This document shows, one piece after another, positions 26,921 through 36,944 of a DNA stretch of 64,000 nt (the stretch's first letter is position 1; each line of letters starts with the position of its first letter). The position numbers and the translations under genes were made by a program. This stretch comes from Duganella sp. BJB480 (GTDB lineage: Bacteria; Pseudomonadota; Gammaproteobacteria; Burkholderiales; Burkholderiaceae_D), in contig QVIN01000001.1 of NCBI GenBank assembly GCA_003416985.1, positions 248,001 through 312,000 on the forward strand, given 5' to 3'. Below the pieces are notes generated by a model that saw only the letters and a program-made list of their open reading frames with translations, was not told the origin of the DNA and did no database searches.

Positions 26921-26939
26921 ATGTCATAAACCTGTCATA
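26921..26939 (+). promoter_or_regulatory. Pho box upstream of pstS
   Basis: ATGTCATAAACCTGTCATA, an almost perfect PhoB box with two TGTCATA repeats at 11-nt spacing, 55 bp before the pstS ATG. A possible -10 (TAGACT) begins about 10 nt after it. A further half-site TGTCATAAA lies at 26971 in the leader. Confidence 0.85.
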
Positions 26940-26993
26940 TAGTCCCGGTAGACTGCGCAGCATCCTAACCTGTCATAAACCAAAGGACCTGTA

Positions 26994-28040
26994 ATGCGAC
27001 TTAAACAACTGATCTCTTCCCTGGTAGTGGGCGTGTCTGCTGTCATGGCATTCTCCTCCGCCGCATCCGCCGCCGATATGACCGGCGCCGGCTCGTCGTT
27101 CATGTACCCGATCGCCGCCAAATGGGCCGATATGTACAAGGGCGCCACGGGCAACGTGTTGAACTACCAGTCCGTGGGCTCCGGCGCCGGCATCAAGCAG
27201 ATCAAGGCCAAGACCGTCGACTTCGGCGCATCGGACAAGCCGCTCAGCGCCGCTGAGCTGGACGCCGAAGGCCTGATGCAGTTCCCAGCCATCATGGGCG
27301 GCGTGGTCACCGTGGTCAACCTGGACGGCATCACCCCGGGCCAGATGAAACTGACCGGCCCGCTGGTCGCCGACATCTACCTGGGCAAGATCACCAAGTG
27401 GAACGACGCCGCGATCGCCGCGCTGAACCCAGGCGTCAAGCTGCCAGCCGAAGAAATCACCGTGGTGCACCGCGCCGACGGTTCGGGCACCACCTTCCTG
27501 TTCACCGACTTCCTGTCGAAAACCAGCCCTGAGTTCAAGACCAAGATCGGCGCCGACGCCGCCGTGAAATGGGCCGTGGGCGTGGGCGGCAAGGGCAACG
27601 AAGGCGTCGCCGCCAACGTGCAGCGCATCAAGGGTTCGATCGGCTACGTCGAGTGGGCCTTCGCCAAGAAAAACAAAATGTCGCACACCCAGCTGAAAAA
27701 CAAGGACGGCAACTTCCTGCAGCCTGACGACGAGTTCTTCAAGGCCGCCGCCGCCAACGCCGACTGGGCCAAGACCCCAGGCTTCGCCGTGGTGCTGACC
27801 GACCAGCCAGGCAAGAACGCATGGCCGATCACCGGCGCGACCTTCGTGCTGATGCACAAAGCCCAGGCTGACGCAGCCAAAGGCAAGGAAGTCGTCAAGT
27901 TCTTCGACTGGGCCTTCAAGAACGGCGCCGCCGCCGCGACCGATCTGGACTACGTGCCAATGCCACCGTCGGTCGTCAAGCTGATCCAGGATTCCTGGAA
28001 AGGCAACCTGAAAGATGCATCGGGCAAGGGCATCTACTAA
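26994..28040 (+). CDS. pstS: Phosphate ABC transporter, periplasmic binding protein
   Basis: A 348-residue high-affinity phosphate receptor. The signal peptide ends SAASA. The mature protein starts [20 protein letters not shown], with phosphate-contact segments [18 protein letters not shown] and [16 protein letters not shown]. First gene of pstSCAB-phoU-phoBR; two strong hairpins after it may keep pstS mRNA more abundant than the rest. Confidence 0.97.
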   Translation: MRLKQLISSLVVGVSAVMAFSSAASAADMTGAGSSFMYPIAAKWADMYKGATGNVLNYQSVGSGAGIKQIKAKTVDFGASDKPLSAAELDAEGLMQFPAIMGGVVTVVNLDGITPGQMKLTGPLVADIYLGKITKWNDAAIAALNPGVKLPAEEITVVHRADGSGTTFLFTDFLSKTSPEFKTKIGADAAVKWAVGVGGKGNEGVAANVQRIKGSIGYVEWAFAKKNKMSHTQLKNKDGNFLQPDDEFFKAAAANADWAKTPGFAVVLTDQPGKNAWPITGATFVLMHKAQADAAKGKEVVKFFDWAFKNGAAAATDLDYVPMPPSVVKLIQDSWKGNLKDASGKGIY

Positions 28041-28050
28041 TCGGGACCAT

Positions 28051-28117
28051 CCCTTCGCCGCCGGCAATTGGCGGCGAGGGGGTTAGCCTGCGCCGCCCGA
28101 CCGGGCGCCGCAGGCTA
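28051..28117 (+). terminator. Paired intercistronic hairpins between pstS and pstC
   Basis: Hairpin 1 at 28051-28080 (CCCTTCGCCGC with GCGGCGAGGG, one bulge) and hairpin 2 at 28084-28117 (TAGCCTGCG with CGCAGGCTA plus an inner CGCCCG/CGGGCG stem). There is no T-run. Such structures after pstS usually act as partial terminators or 3' stabilisers that raise pstS output. Confidence 0.6.
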
Positions 28118-28141
28118 GCTTACATCAACGAGACAACCATA

Positions 28142-29188
28142 ATGAGCGCTGATATCACTTCCACGCCCCTGACCCCATCGGAGCCGCTTATGCAGGCCAG
28201 CACCGCCCAGGCCAGTGCAGCGGAGCACGCCGCGTTGCGCGCCCTGCAACGCACCATGCGCAACCAGCGCATCCAGGATTTCATCTTCCACAAGACCACC
28301 ATGCTGTTCGCGCTGTCCGTGCTGGCGGTGCTGCTCGGTATCATCATCTCGCTGGTGGTGGGCGCCTGGCCGGCGTTCAAGGAATTCGGCCCGGGCTTCA
28401 TCACCACCGTCGAGTGGGATCCGGTCAATGAAAAATACGGCGCCGCGATCGCCATCGTCGGCACGCTGGCCACCTCCGGCATCGCGCTGCTGATCGCCTT
28501 CCCGGTCAGCTTCGGCATCGCGCTGTTCCTGACCGAGATCTGCCCGGCCGGCCTGCGCCGCCCACTGGGCACGGCGGTCGAGCTGCTGGCCGGCGTGCCG
28601 TCCATCATCTACGGCATGTGGGGCCTGTTCGTGTTCGCGCCGCTGTTCGGCGACTACGTGCAGCCGCTGCTCAAGAACACCCTGGGCCACCTGCCCATCA
28701 TCGGCCAGTTCTTCAGCGGCCCGACCATGGGCATCGGCATCCTGACCGCCGCGCTGATCCTGGCCGTGATGATCATCCCCTTTATCTCCTCGGTGATGCG
28801 CGACGTGTTCGAGATCGTGCCGGCCGTGCTGAAGGAATCGGCCTACGGCCTGGGCTGCACCCGCTGGGAAGTGGTGCGCAAGATCGTGCTGCCATACACC
28901 AAGACCGGTGTGGTCGGCGGCGTCATGCTGGGCCTGGGCCGCGCGCTGGGCGAGACCATGGCCGTGACCTTCGTCATCGGCAACGCCAACAAGCTGTCTT
29001 GGTCGCTGTTCGCGGCCGGTAACTCGATCGCCTCGACCCTGGCCAACGAATTCGCCGAAGCCGACACGCCGCTGCACACCTCGTCGCTGTTCGCGCTGGC
29101 GCTGATCCTGTTCGTCATCACGTTTATTGTTCTGTCCTCCGCCAAGCTGATGTTGGCGAGCATGTCCCGCAAGGAAGGCGTCAAATGA
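28142..29188 (+). CDS. pstC: Phosphate ABC transporter permease PstC
   Basis: A 348-residue inner-membrane permease with about six membrane helices and the cytoplasmic EAA-type loop [20 protein letters not shown] that contacts PstB. The N-terminal 55 residues are an Ala-rich extension before the first helix, slightly longer than in E. coli. Its stop overlaps the pstA start (ATGA). Confidence 0.96.
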   Translation: MSADITSTPLTPSEPLMQASTAQASAAEHAALRALQRTMRNQRIQDFIFHKTTMLFALSVLAVLLGIIISLVVGAWPAFKEFGPGFITTVEWDPVNEKYGAAIAIVGTLATSGIALLIAFPVSFGIALFLTEICPAGLRRPLGTAVELLAGVPSIIYGMWGLFVFAPLFGDYVQPLLKNTLGHLPIIGQFFSGPTMGIGILTAALILAVMIIPFISSVMRDVFEIVPAVLKESAYGLGCTRWEVVRKIVLPYTKTGVVGGVMLGLGRALGETMAVTFVIGNANKLSWSLFAAGNSIASTLANEFAEADTPLHTSSLFALALILFVITFIVLSSAKLMLASMSRKEGVK

Positions 29189-30057
29189 AGCAAGCTACCA
29201 CTTCGTCGCCGGTCAATCCGGTCTACCGCAAGCGCCTGCTGGCGCACCGCGTCGGCATCGCCCTATCCGTGCTGGCGATGTCGGTCGGCCTGCTGGTGCT
29301 GGCCTGGATCCTGGTCACGCTGGCCGTCAAGGGCTTCGGCGCGCTCAACCTGCACCTGTTCACGCAGCCGACGCCGTCGCCCGGCAGCGAGGGCGGCGGC
29401 GTCTCCAACGCCATCGTCGGCAGCCTGATGATCGTCGGCCTGTCCACGCTGGTGAGCACGCCGATCGGCATCCTGGCCGGCATCTACCTGGCCGAGTACG
29501 GCGAAGAGAACAAGATCGCCAGTCTGACTCGCTTCGTCACCGACATCATGCTGTCGGCGCCGTCGATCGTGATCGGCATGTTCGTCTGGGCGCTGTACGT
29601 GGCCACCGTCAACCACTACTCGGGCTACGCCGGTTCGCTGGCGCTGGCGCTGATTGCGATTCCGGTCGTGGTCCGCACCACCGACAACATGCTGCGCCTG
29701 GTGCCCAACAGCCTGCTGGAAGCGGCCTTCGCGCTCGGCGCGCCGCGCTGGAAGGTGGCCATGCTGGTGCGCCTGCGCGCCGTCAAGGCCGGCGTGATCA
29801 CCGGCGTGCTGCTGGCCGTGGCCCGCATCTCCGGCGAAACCGCGCCGCTGCTGTTCACCGCGCTCAACAACCAGTTCTTCAGCGCCGACATGAACCGGCC
29901 GATCGCCAACCTGCCGGTGGTGATCTACGGCTTTGCCATGAGCCCGTACGACAACTGGCGCGAGCTGGCCTGGGGCGGTGCGCTGCTGGTGACCTTCAGC
30001 GTGCTGGCGCTCAATATCATCTCGCGCACCCTGTTCAGCCAAAAAGTCCCGAATTAA
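29185..30057 (+). CDS. pstA: Phosphate ABC transporter permease PstA
   Basis: A 290-residue permease partner of PstC with six predicted helices and the EAA-like loop [21 protein letters not shown] overlaps the pstC stop, indicating coupled translation. Standard length. Confidence 0.96.
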   Translation: MKQATTSSPVNPVYRKRLLAHRVGIALSVLAMSVGLLVLAWILVTLAVKGFGALNLHLFTQPTPSPGSEGGGVSNAIVGSLMIVGLSTLVSTPIGILAGIYLAEYGEENKIASLTRFVTDIMLSAPSIVIGMFVWALYVATVNHYSGYAGSLALALIAIPVVVRTTDNMLRLVPNSLLEAAFALGAPRWKVAMLVRLRAVKAGVITGVLLAVARISGETAPLLFTALNNQFFSADMNRPIANLPVVIYGFAMSPYDNWRELAWGGALLVTFSVLALNIISRTLFSQKVPN

Positions 30058-30090
30058 ACCTGCGAATTAAACTGATAAAAGCGATCAATA

Positions 30091-30891
30091 ATGAATACGC
30101 AACTGAGCCAAGAGAATGTGGTGCCCATGAACGGCAAACGTAAAACCATCGAGATTTCGGGTCTGAATTTTTTCTACGGTAAAACCCAGAGCCTGACCAA
30201 CGTCAACCTGGACATCCACGAGAAGCAGGTCACGGCCTTCATCGGCCCATCGGGCTGCGGCAAGTCGACGCTGCTGCGCACGCTCAACCGCATGTACGAC
30301 CTGTACCCGGGCCAGCGCGCCGAAGGCTCGATCATGTACCGCGGCCGCAACATCCTGGAAGAGGGCCAGGACGTCAACATGCTGCGCGCCAAGGTCGGCA
30401 TGGTGTTCCAGAAGCCGACCCCGTTTCCGATGTCGATCTACGACAACATCGCCTTCGGCGTGCGCCTGTACGAGGACCTGTCCAAGGGCGAGATGGACGA
30501 GCGCGTGGAATGGGCGCTGAAGAAGGCCGCGCTGTGGACCGAGGTCAAGGACAAGCTGAGCAAGTCGGGCCTGTCGCTGTCGGGCGGCCAGCAGCAGCGC
30601 CTGTGCATCGCGCGCGGCGTGGCCGTGAAGCCGGACGTGCTGTTGCTCGATGAGCCGACCTCGGCGCTGGATCCGATCTCGACCTCGAAGGTGGAGGAGC
30701 TGATCAGCGAGCTCAAGCAGGACTACACGATCGCCATCGTCACCCACAACATGCAGCAGGCGGCGCGCTGCTCGGACTACACCGCCTATATGTACCTGGG
30801 CGAGCTGGTGGAGTTCGGCGAGACCGACCAGATCTTCATGAATCCCGCGCGCAAAGAGACGCAGGACTACATCACCGGTCGCTTCGGCTGA
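30091..30891 (+). CDS. pstB: Phosphate ABC transporter ATPase PstB
   Basis: A 266-residue ABC ATPase with Walker [10 protein letters not shown], signature LSGGQQQRL and Walker [13 protein letters not shown]. It energises PstCA and helps signal phosphate status to PhoR through PhoU. A second in-frame ATG at 30127 (MNGKRKT) is an alternative start, because the first 12 residues are not conserved in the family. Confidence 0.97.
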   Translation: MNTQLSQENVVPMNGKRKTIEISGLNFFYGKTQSLTNVNLDIHEKQVTAFIGPSGCGKSTLLRTLNRMYDLYPGQRAEGSIMYRGRNILEEGQDVNMLRAKVGMVFQKPTPFPMSIYDNIAFGVRLYEDLSKGEMDERVEWALKKAALWTEVKDKLSKSGLSLSGGQQQRLCIARGVAVKPDVLLLDEPTSALDPISTSKVEELISELKQDYTIAIVTHNMQQAARCSDYTAYMYLGELVEFGETDQIFMNPARKETQDYITGRFG

Positions 30892-30928
30892 TCGCATTTA
30901 TAATAGCAAATCGACTACGGAGAGCAGC

Positions 30929-31642
30929 ATGATCGGTGAACATTCATCCAAACAGTACGACAACGAACTGGAAGCCATACGCAGCAAGGTGCTGCTGATG
31001 GGCGGCATCGTCGAGACCCAATTCCTCGACGCCATGACCTGCTTCCGCATCGGCAATCCCGAGCGCGCCGACCGCGTGATGCGCGAGGACGACGCCGTCA
31101 ACCAGCTGGAAGTGTCGCTGGACGACGCCTGCAGCCACCTGATCGTGCGTCGCCAGCCGGCCGCCAACGACCTGCGCACCATCATGGCGACCATCAAGGT
31201 GATCACCGACCTCGAGCGCATCGGCGACGAGGCCACCAAGATCGCCCGCACCGCCAAGGCGCTGCATGCGCGCGGCGCCGTGACCGTCAACCACTACGAA
31301 ATGGTGCGCGGCATCGCCAACAACACCAGCGACATGCTGCACGACGCGCTGGACGCCTTCGCCCGCAACGACGGCAAGCAGGCGCTGCAACTGATCGCCC
31401 AGGACGCCGTGATCGACCACGAGTTCCGTTCGATCATGCGCAACCTGATCACCTTCATGATGGAAGACCCGCGCACCATCTCGGCCGCGCTCGACACGCT
31501 GTGGGTGGCCAAGGCCATCGAGCGCATCGGCGACCACGCCAAGAACATCGCCGAATACGTCATCTACGTCGTCGAAGGCAAGGACATCCGCCACACCAAG
31601 ACCGCACCGATACCGGACGACGTACCCGAGCAAGCTGAGTAA
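30929..31642 (+). CDS. phoU: Phosphate signalling regulator PhoU
   Basis: A 237-residue two-repeat helical protein (each repeat with an E/D-x3-D metal pattern such as DLERIGDEA and AIERIGDHAKN). It represses PhoR signalling when phosphate is plentiful. An ACGGAGAG ribosome site precedes the ATG. It lies between pstB and phoB, 10 bp before the latter. Confidence 0.96.
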   Translation: MIGEHSSKQYDNELEAIRSKVLLMGGIVETQFLDAMTCFRIGNPERADRVMREDDAVNQLEVSLDDACSHLIVRRQPAANDLRTIMATIKVITDLERIGDEATKIARTAKALHARGAVTVNHYEMVRGIANNTSDMLHDALDAFARNDGKQALQLIAQDAVIDHEFRSIMRNLITFMMEDPRTISAALDTLWVAKAIERIGDHAKNIAEYVIYVVEGKDIRHTKTAPIPDDVPEQAE

Positions 31643-31652
31643 ATAAGAGAAC

Positions 31653-32342
31653 ATGGCATCTGATAAAACCACCGTACTGATCGTCGAGGACGAGCCAGCC
31701 ATTGTCGAGCTGGTGACGTTCTCGCTGCGCGAAGCGGGCTGGAACTGCTGCGCCGTGCAGAGCTGCGCCGAAGCCTGGGACTTCATCCAGACCAAGACCC
31801 CGCAGCTGATTCTGCTGGACTGGATGTTGCCCGACCAGACCGGCCTGCGCCTGCTGGCGCGCATCCGCTCCGACCGCCAGTTCAACGAAATCCCGGTCAT
31901 CATGCTGACCGCCAAGAGCATGGAAGAGGACAAGCTGGCGGGCCTGAACAGCGGCGCCGACGACTACGTCACCAAGCCGTTCTCGCCGCGCGAGCTGCTG
32001 GCCCGCGCCAAGGCGCTGCTGCGCCGCAAGAGCCCGGAGCACGCGCAAGCCACCATGCGCGCGGCCAATGTCATGTTGGATCCGGTCAGCTGCACGGTGT
32101 CGATGGACGAGCAGAAGATCGACATCGGCCACGCCGAGTACAAGCTGCTCAAGTTCCTGCTGGCCCATCCCGAGCGCGTGTTCTCGCGCAGCCAGCTGCT
32201 CGACAAGGTCTGGGGCGACCATGTGGTGATCGAGGAGCGCACCGTCGACGTCCACGTGCTGCGGCTGCGCAAGGCCTTGAAAGAGGCCGAGCATCTGATC
32301 AAGACGGTGCGTAGCGTCGGCTACATGCTGTCGGAGAAATAA
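31653..32342 (+). CDS. phoB: Phosphate regulon response regulator PhoB
   Basis: A 229-residue OmpR/PhoB-type regulator. The receiver domain has phospho-acceptor Asp56 in LLDWMLP and the conserved MLTAKS; the C-terminal winged HTH has ERTVDVHVLRLRKAL. It binds Pho boxes such as those at 26776 and 26921. Its TAA overlaps the phoR ATG by one base. Confidence 0.97.
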   Translation: MASDKTTVLIVEDEPAIVELVTFSLREAGWNCCAVQSCAEAWDFIQTKTPQLILLDWMLPDQTGLRLLARIRSDRQFNEIPVIMLTAKSMEEDKLAGLNSGADDYVTKPFSPRELLARAKALLRRKSPEHAQATMRAANVMLDPVSCTVSMDEQKIDIGHAEYKLLKFLLAHPERVFSRSQLLDKVWGDHVVIEERTVDVHVLRLRKALKEAEHLIKTVRSVGYMLSEK

Positions 32343-33655
32343 TGAATCCTAAACTGGTGTTCTGGGTGCCGGCGGCACTGCGCACGGCCATCATCCTGGC
32401 GGGCTGCGCGACGCTGGGCTGGATGTTCGGCTGGATCAACGGCCTGGTACTGGCGCTGCTGGCCATGATGGTGATGGTGTTCGTGCAGCTGACCTATCTG
32501 TACCAGCTCAGCAACTGGATGGACGACCCGCAAAGCGCCAAGCTGCCGGACGGCTGGGGCGCCTGGACCAACATCTTCTCGCGCCTGTACCGCATGCGGC
32601 GCGACGACGAGAAGAACCAGGCCGAGCTGACCGAATGGCTGGCGCGCTTCCGCCAGGCCATGCACCTGCTGCCGGACGGCGTGGTCATCATGGACGACGT
32701 GCTGTTCCTGGAGTGGTGCAACCCGGCCGCCGAGAAGCACCTGGGCCTCACGCACGAGCGCGACAAGGGCATGCGCGTGACCAACCTGGTGCGCAGCCCG
32801 GACTTCATGGACTACATCATCCTGGGCCGCTACGAGCAGCCGCTGACGATCAGCTTCCGCGAGCGCAAGCTGATCGTGCATATCATCCCGTTCGAGAACC
32901 GCCGCCAGATCCTGGTGACGCACGACGCCACCGAGACCGAGCGCATCGAGGAGATGCGGCGCGACTTCATCGCCAACGCCTCGCACGAGTTGCGCACGCC
33001 GCTGACGGTGATCGTCGGCTTCCTGGAAATCGCCGCTTCCGAAGGGCTGGACGCGGCCACGCGCTCGGCGCACCTGAAGCTGATGACGGAGCAGGGCCAC
33101 CGCATGCAGCACCTGATCGAGGACATGCTGACCCTGTCGCGGCTGGAGTCGGTGGATTATCCGATGCGGCCGGAGCAGGTCGACGTACCCAAGCTGATGG
33201 AGCAGGTGCTGCGCGACGCGCGGGCGCTGTCGGCGGGCAAGCACGAGATCACGATGTCGGTCAACGGGCCGGATGTCATGGGCAGTTACGAGGAATTGCA
33301 CAGCGCCTTCGGCAACCTGGCGTCGAACGCGGTGCGCTACACGCCGGCCGGCGGCAAGATCCATCTGGTGTGGCGGGAGTTCGAAGGCGGCGTGAAGTTC
33401 CTGGTGGAGGATACCGGCATCGGCATCAGCCCGGAGCACATCTCGCGCCTGACCGAGCGTTTTTACCGCGTCGACAAGAGCCGTTCGCGCGAGACGCAGG
33501 GCACCGGCCTGGGCCTGGCGATCGTCAAGCACGTGCTGCTGCGGCACGGCTCGACCCTGCAGATCCGCTCGGAGGCGGGCAAGGGCAGCACCTTCATCGT
33601 CTGCCTGCCCAAGACCGCCATCGTGCACGCGCAGCCCGAGCTGTTGCTGAACTAA
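32342..33655 (+). CDS. phoR: Phosphate regulon sensor kinase PhoR
   Basis: A 437-residue histidine kinase with two N-terminal membrane helices (about 10-55), a linker, a PAS domain (about 95-205), HisKA with phosphorylated His215 (NASHELRTPL), and an ATPase domain with DTGIGISPEH and GTGLGLAIVKH. Last gene of the operon; its final 4 bp overlap the end of the convergent lyase gene. Confidence 0.96.
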   Translation: MNPKLVFWVPAALRTAIILAGCATLGWMFGWINGLVLALLAMMVMVFVQLTYLYQLSNWMDDPQSAKLPDGWGAWTNIFSRLYRMRRDDEKNQAELTEWLARFRQAMHLLPDGVVIMDDVLFLEWCNPAAEKHLGLTHERDKGMRVTNLVRSPDFMDYIILGRYEQPLTISFRERKLIVHIIPFENRRQILVTHDATETERIEEMRRDFIANASHELRTPLTVIVGFLEIAASEGLDAATRSAHLKLMTEQGHRMQHLIEDMLTLSRLESVDYPMRPEQVDVPKLMEQVLRDARALSAGKHEITMSVNGPDVMGSYEELHSAFGNLASNAVRYTPAGGKIHLVWREFEGGVKFLVEDTGIGISPEHISRLTERFYRVDKSRSRETQGTGLGLAIVKHVLLRHGSTLQIRSEAGKGSTFIVCLPKTAIVHAQPELLLN

Positions 33656-35211
33656 TCCGCGCAGCCGGCCGCCGCCGGCTGCCATAGCCGCCTGCCCAGG
33701 GCGGCCTCGAACACCTCCAGCTGACCGCGGTCGTCGATCAGGTAATCGGCCAGCATGATGTCGTGCGAGACGATGCGGTCCTCCAGCAGCGGCGGCACGG
33801 TGGAGCGCAGATGGTCCAGCGCCAGCCGCGTGCCTTGCCCCAGCTGCACGCCGGGATAAAAATGCAGCCCCTGGCCCGCCGTGATGTATTCGATCGCCAG
33901 CACCTTTTGTGCGTTGCCGAGTATCCGCAGCAGGTTCAAGGTGGCCGGCGTGCCCAGCGACAGGTGGTCCTCCTGCAGCGCCGAGGTGATGTAGTTGTCC
34001 AGCACCATGGGCTGGGCCAGCATCTTGTTTTCCGCCACCAGCGAGGCCGCCGCGTACTGCACGATCATCAGGCCGGAATTGACGCCGCTCTCGGCGATCA
34101 GGAACGGCGGCAGTCCGCTGACGTGCGGATTGACCAGGCGGTCGACGCGCCGTTCCGCCACCCCGCCCAGCTCCGCCACCGCCATCGACAGCGTGGTGGC
34201 GGTCATCGCCATCGCCTCGCCGTGCGGATTGGCTTGCGAGATCACGCGGTAGTTGTGCTCGTCGCCGAACACCAGCGGATTGTCGTTGGCCGATCGCAGC
34301 TCGATGTTGATCTGCCGTTCGGCGTGGGCGATCTGCTCGCGCGCGGCGCCGTGGATCTGCGGCATCGAGCGCAGGCTCAGCGCGTCCTGCGTGCGGATGC
34401 CCTGGCCGCTGCGCAGCACGTCGCTGCCGGCCAGCAGCGCGCGCAGGTTGGCCGCCACCTGGATTTGGCCGGGATAGGGCTTCTGCCGCATCGCCTCGGC
34501 GTCGAAGGCGCTCAGCTGGCCGCGCAGCGCCTCGAAGCTCATGGCGCCGATCACGTCGGCCCAGCAGGCCAGCCGCTTGGCGCGGTCCAGCGCCAGGCAC
34601 AGCAGGCCGGTCATGCAGGGCAGGCCGTTGACCAGGCTCAGGCCGTCCTTGGCGCCCAGCGCCACCGGCGCCAGCCCGAGCATGGCCAGCGCCGCGCCGG
34701 CCGGCATCGTCTGGCCGCGCAAGCGCACCTCGCCCAGCCCGATCAGCGTCAGGCCGACGTGCGCCATGTGCGTCAGGTAGCCGACCGAGCCCTGCATCGG
34801 CACCACCGGGGTCAGGCCCAGGTTCAGGAAATCCAGCAATTGCCGCACCACGTGGGCGCTGATGCCGGAGTGGCCGCGGCTGTAGTTGACGATTTGCGCG
34901 CACATGATGGCGCGCGTCTCGACCTCGCCCAGCGCCGCGCCCAGCCCGCAGGCGTGGCTCTTGAGCGTGCGCCGCGACAGCTCGCCCAGCTGCTCGCCGC
35001 CGAGCACGACGTCGGACAGCGCGCCCAGGCCGGTGTTGATGCCGTAGGCCTTGACGCCATCGACCACGATGCGCTCGACGATGGTGCGCGCGGCCTCGAT
35101 GCGCCGCCACACGGCGGGGCTCAGTTCGAGCCGGGCGCCGTGGGCCACGCGGACCACGTCCTCATATCTGGCCGGGACCTGTTCGTCCAGGCAGACGGTT
35201 GCCGTTTCCAT
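33652..35211 (-). CDS. MIO-less histidine ammonia-lyase homologue, candidate ergothionase
   Basis: A 519-residue protein of the HAL/PAL superfamily. Conserved blocks include Tyr56 in YGINTG, VNGLPCMTG, SANDNPLVF and Glu414 in QEDHLS. The Ala-Ser-Gly triad that cyclises into the MIO cofactor is absent: after GSVG (141-144) the family's ASGDLAPLAH is replaced by YLTHMAH, three residues shorter. The Tyr of QDxYSLR is Leu278. Ergothionases, to my knowledge, are HAL relatives that need no MIO because trimethylamine leaves easily. The ATG at 35211 has an AGAGGAAG site; 35229 is an alternative overlapping the upstream stop. Last gene of a betaine-uptake operon. Confidence 0.85.
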   Translation of the reverse strand: METATVCLDEQVPARYEDVVRVAHGARLELSPAVWRRIEAARTIVERIVVDGVKAYGINTGLGALSDVVLGGEQLGELSRRTLKSHACGLGAALGEVETRAIMCAQIVNYSRGHSGISAHVVRQLLDFLNLGLTPVVPMQGSVGYLTHMAHVGLTLIGLGEVRLRGQTMPAGAALAMLGLAPVALGAKDGLSLVNGLPCMTGLLCLALDRAKRLACWADVIGAMSFEALRGQLSAFDAEAMRQKPYPGQIQVAANLRALLAGSDVLRSGQGIRTQDALSLRSMPQIHGAAREQIAHAERQINIELRSANDNPLVFGDEHNYRVISQANPHGEAMAMTATTLSMAVAELGGVAERRVDRLVNPHVSGLPPFLIAESGVNSGLMIVQYAAASLVAENKMLAQPMVLDNYITSALQEDHLSLGTPATLNLLRILGNAQKVLAIEYITAGQGLHFYPGVQLGQGTRLALDHLRSTVPPLLEDRIVSHDIMLADYLIDDRGQLEVFEAALGRRLWQPAAAGCAD

Positions 35212-35225
35212 GACTGTTCTTCCTC

Positions 35226-36059
35226 TCATGCCGGCAGCGCCGCCGGCTGGGCGCGCTTGTCGACGAATTTGCGGACATAGTCGTCCGCCGGGGCGCCCAG
35301 GATTTCGTCCGGCGTGCCCACCTGCACCAGCTTGCCGTCGCGCAGGATGGCGATGCGGTCGCCCAGTTTGAGCGCCTCGTCCAGGTCGTGGGTGATGAAG
35401 ATGATGGTCTTGTGCAGCGTCGCCTGCAGCGCCAGCAGCTGGTCCTGCATGTCGTCGCGGATCAGCGGGTCGAGCGCGCTGAAGGCCTCGTCCATCAGCA
35501 GCACGTCGGTGTCGGCCGCCAGCGCGCGCGCCAGGCCGACCCGCTGGCGCATGCCGCCGGACAGCTCGTCGGGATATTTGTCCTCGTAGCCCCTCAGGCC
35601 GACGCGCGCCAGCCAGGCGGCGGCGCTGGCGCGGGCCTGCGCCTTCGGCTCGCCGCGCGTCAGCAGCGCGAAGGCGGCGTTCTCCAGCACGGTCTGGTGC
35701 GGCATCAGGCCGAAACCCTGGAACACCATGCTGATGCGGTGGCGCCGCAGCGCGCGCAGTTCGCGCTCCGGCATGGCCAGCACGTCGCGGCCGTCGACCA
35801 GGATCTCCCCGGCGCTGGGATCGATCAGGCGGTTGAAGTGCCGCACCAGCGTCGACTTGCCGGAGCCGGACAGCCCCATGATGACGAAGATCTCGCCGGC
35901 CTGGATGTCGAGCGAGACGTCGATCAGGCCGGCATTGCAGCCGGTTTGCGCCAGCACCTCGGCCTTGCTGGCGCCGGCCCGCAGCAATTGCAGCCCCTGC
36001 CGCCAGCGCGCGCCGAACACCTTGCTGACGTTCTTGACCTGGATTTTGTAGGGAATCAT
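35226..36059 (-). CDS. Betaine-type ABC transporter ATPase (ProV-like)
   Basis: A 277-residue ATPase of the glycine betaine/proline/choline class. The ProV-type N-terminus (KVFGARWRQGLQLLRAGASK) precedes Walker A GLSGSGKST; LSGGMRQRVGLARAL and LLMDEAFSALDPLIR follow. It lacks the C-terminal CBS pair of many ProV/OpuA proteins, so osmotic sensing is less likely and nutrient uptake more likely. ATG overlaps the permease stop (ATGA). Confidence 0.92.
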   Translation of the reverse strand: MIPYKIQVKNVSKVFGARWRQGLQLLRAGASKAEVLAQTGCNAGLIDVSLDIQAGEIFVIMGLSGSGKSTLVRHFNRLIDPSAGEILVDGRDVLAMPERELRALRRHRISMVFQGFGLMPHQTVLENAAFALLTRGEPKAQARASAAAWLARVGLRGYEDKYPDELSGGMRQRVGLARALAADTDVLLMDEAFSALDPLIRDDMQDQLLALQATLHKTIIFITHDLDEALKLGDRIAILRDGKLVQVGTPDEILGAPADDYVRKFVDKRAQPAALPA

Positions 36060-36937
36060 TGGCTGGCCTTGCTTGCTTGGGTGATGCGTTGACGGCGGTC
36101 CCTGCCGTAGCCCTGGGTGATGCGGTCCATCACGATCGCCAGGATGACGATGGCGATGCCGGCCTGCAGGCCCTTGCCGATGTTGACGGTCTGTATGCCT
36201 TCCAGCACGTCCTCGCCGAGGCCGCGCGCGCCGATCATGGAGGCGATCACGACCATGCCCAGCGCCATCATGATGGTCTGGTTCAGGCCGGCCATGATGC
36301 TGGGGCGCGCCAGCGGCAGCTGCACGGTGACCAGCAACTGCCAGCGCGTGGTGCCGAACGAGCGCGCCGCCTCGGTCAGCTCGCCGCTGACCTGGCGGAT
36401 GCCCAGGTCGGTCAGGCGTATCAGCGGCGGCGCCGCGTAGATGATGGTGGCCAGGATGGCCGGCACCTTGCCCAGTCCGAACAGCATCAGCACCGGCACC
36501 AGGTAGACGAAGCTGGGCATGGTCTGCATCACGTCCAGCAGCGGCATCAGCAGCCGGCGCAGGGCGTCGCTGCGGGCGCTGAGGATGCCCAGCGGCAGCG
36601 CCAGCAGCACCGAGATCAGCGTGGCCACCAGCACCAGCGCCAGGGTCTGGATCAGCTGGTCCCACAGGCCGAAGCAGCCGACCAGCAGCACGCAGGCGGT
36701 GAAGCCGGCGGCGTGGCTCCAGCGCCGCGTCGCGTGCAGGCTGAGCAGGAAAACGCCGGCCAGCACCAGCCACCAGGGCAGGGCCCGCAGCGCGCCCTCG
36801 AACGGCACCAGCACGTGGCGCAGCAGCCAGATCGAGCTGTCGTGGAAGGCGTCGCCGAAGCGGCTGTTGATGGCGTCGACGGCGTCGTTGATCGGTTCGA
36901 CCAGGGAAATGTTGAGCGCTTCAGGGAACGATGGCAT
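36056..36937 (-). CDS. Betaine-type ABC transporter permease (ProW-like)
   Basis: A 293-residue inner-membrane permease with about seven membrane helices. It has a ProW-type N-terminal helix region (INDAVDAINSRFGDAF) and the EAA loop LTEAARSFGTTRWQLLV, plus DVMQTMPSFVYLVP, a strong mark of the ProW/OpuAB family. It lies between the binding-protein and ATPase genes of the same operon. Confidence 0.93.
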   Translation of the reverse strand: MPSFPEALNISLVEPINDAVDAINSRFGDAFHDSSIWLLRHVLVPFEGALRALPWWLVLAGVFLLSLHATRRWSHAAGFTACVLLVGCFGLWDQLIQTLALVLVATLISVLLALPLGILSARSDALRRLLMPLLDVMQTMPSFVYLVPVLMLFGLGKVPAILATIIYAAPPLIRLTDLGIRQVSGELTEAARSFGTTRWQLLVTVQLPLARPSIMAGLNQTIMMALGMVVIASMIGARGLGEDVLEGIQTVNIGKGLQAGIAIVILAIVMDRITQGYGRDRRQRITQASKASQ

Positions 36938-36944
36938 GCAAACC

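Noticed and set aside
35211..35229. The HAL-like gene as an ordinary histidine-utilisation hutH
   Set aside because: No hutU, hutI, hutG or hutC is nearby, the MIO triad is missing, and the operon partners are a betaine-type transporter and a TonB receptor.
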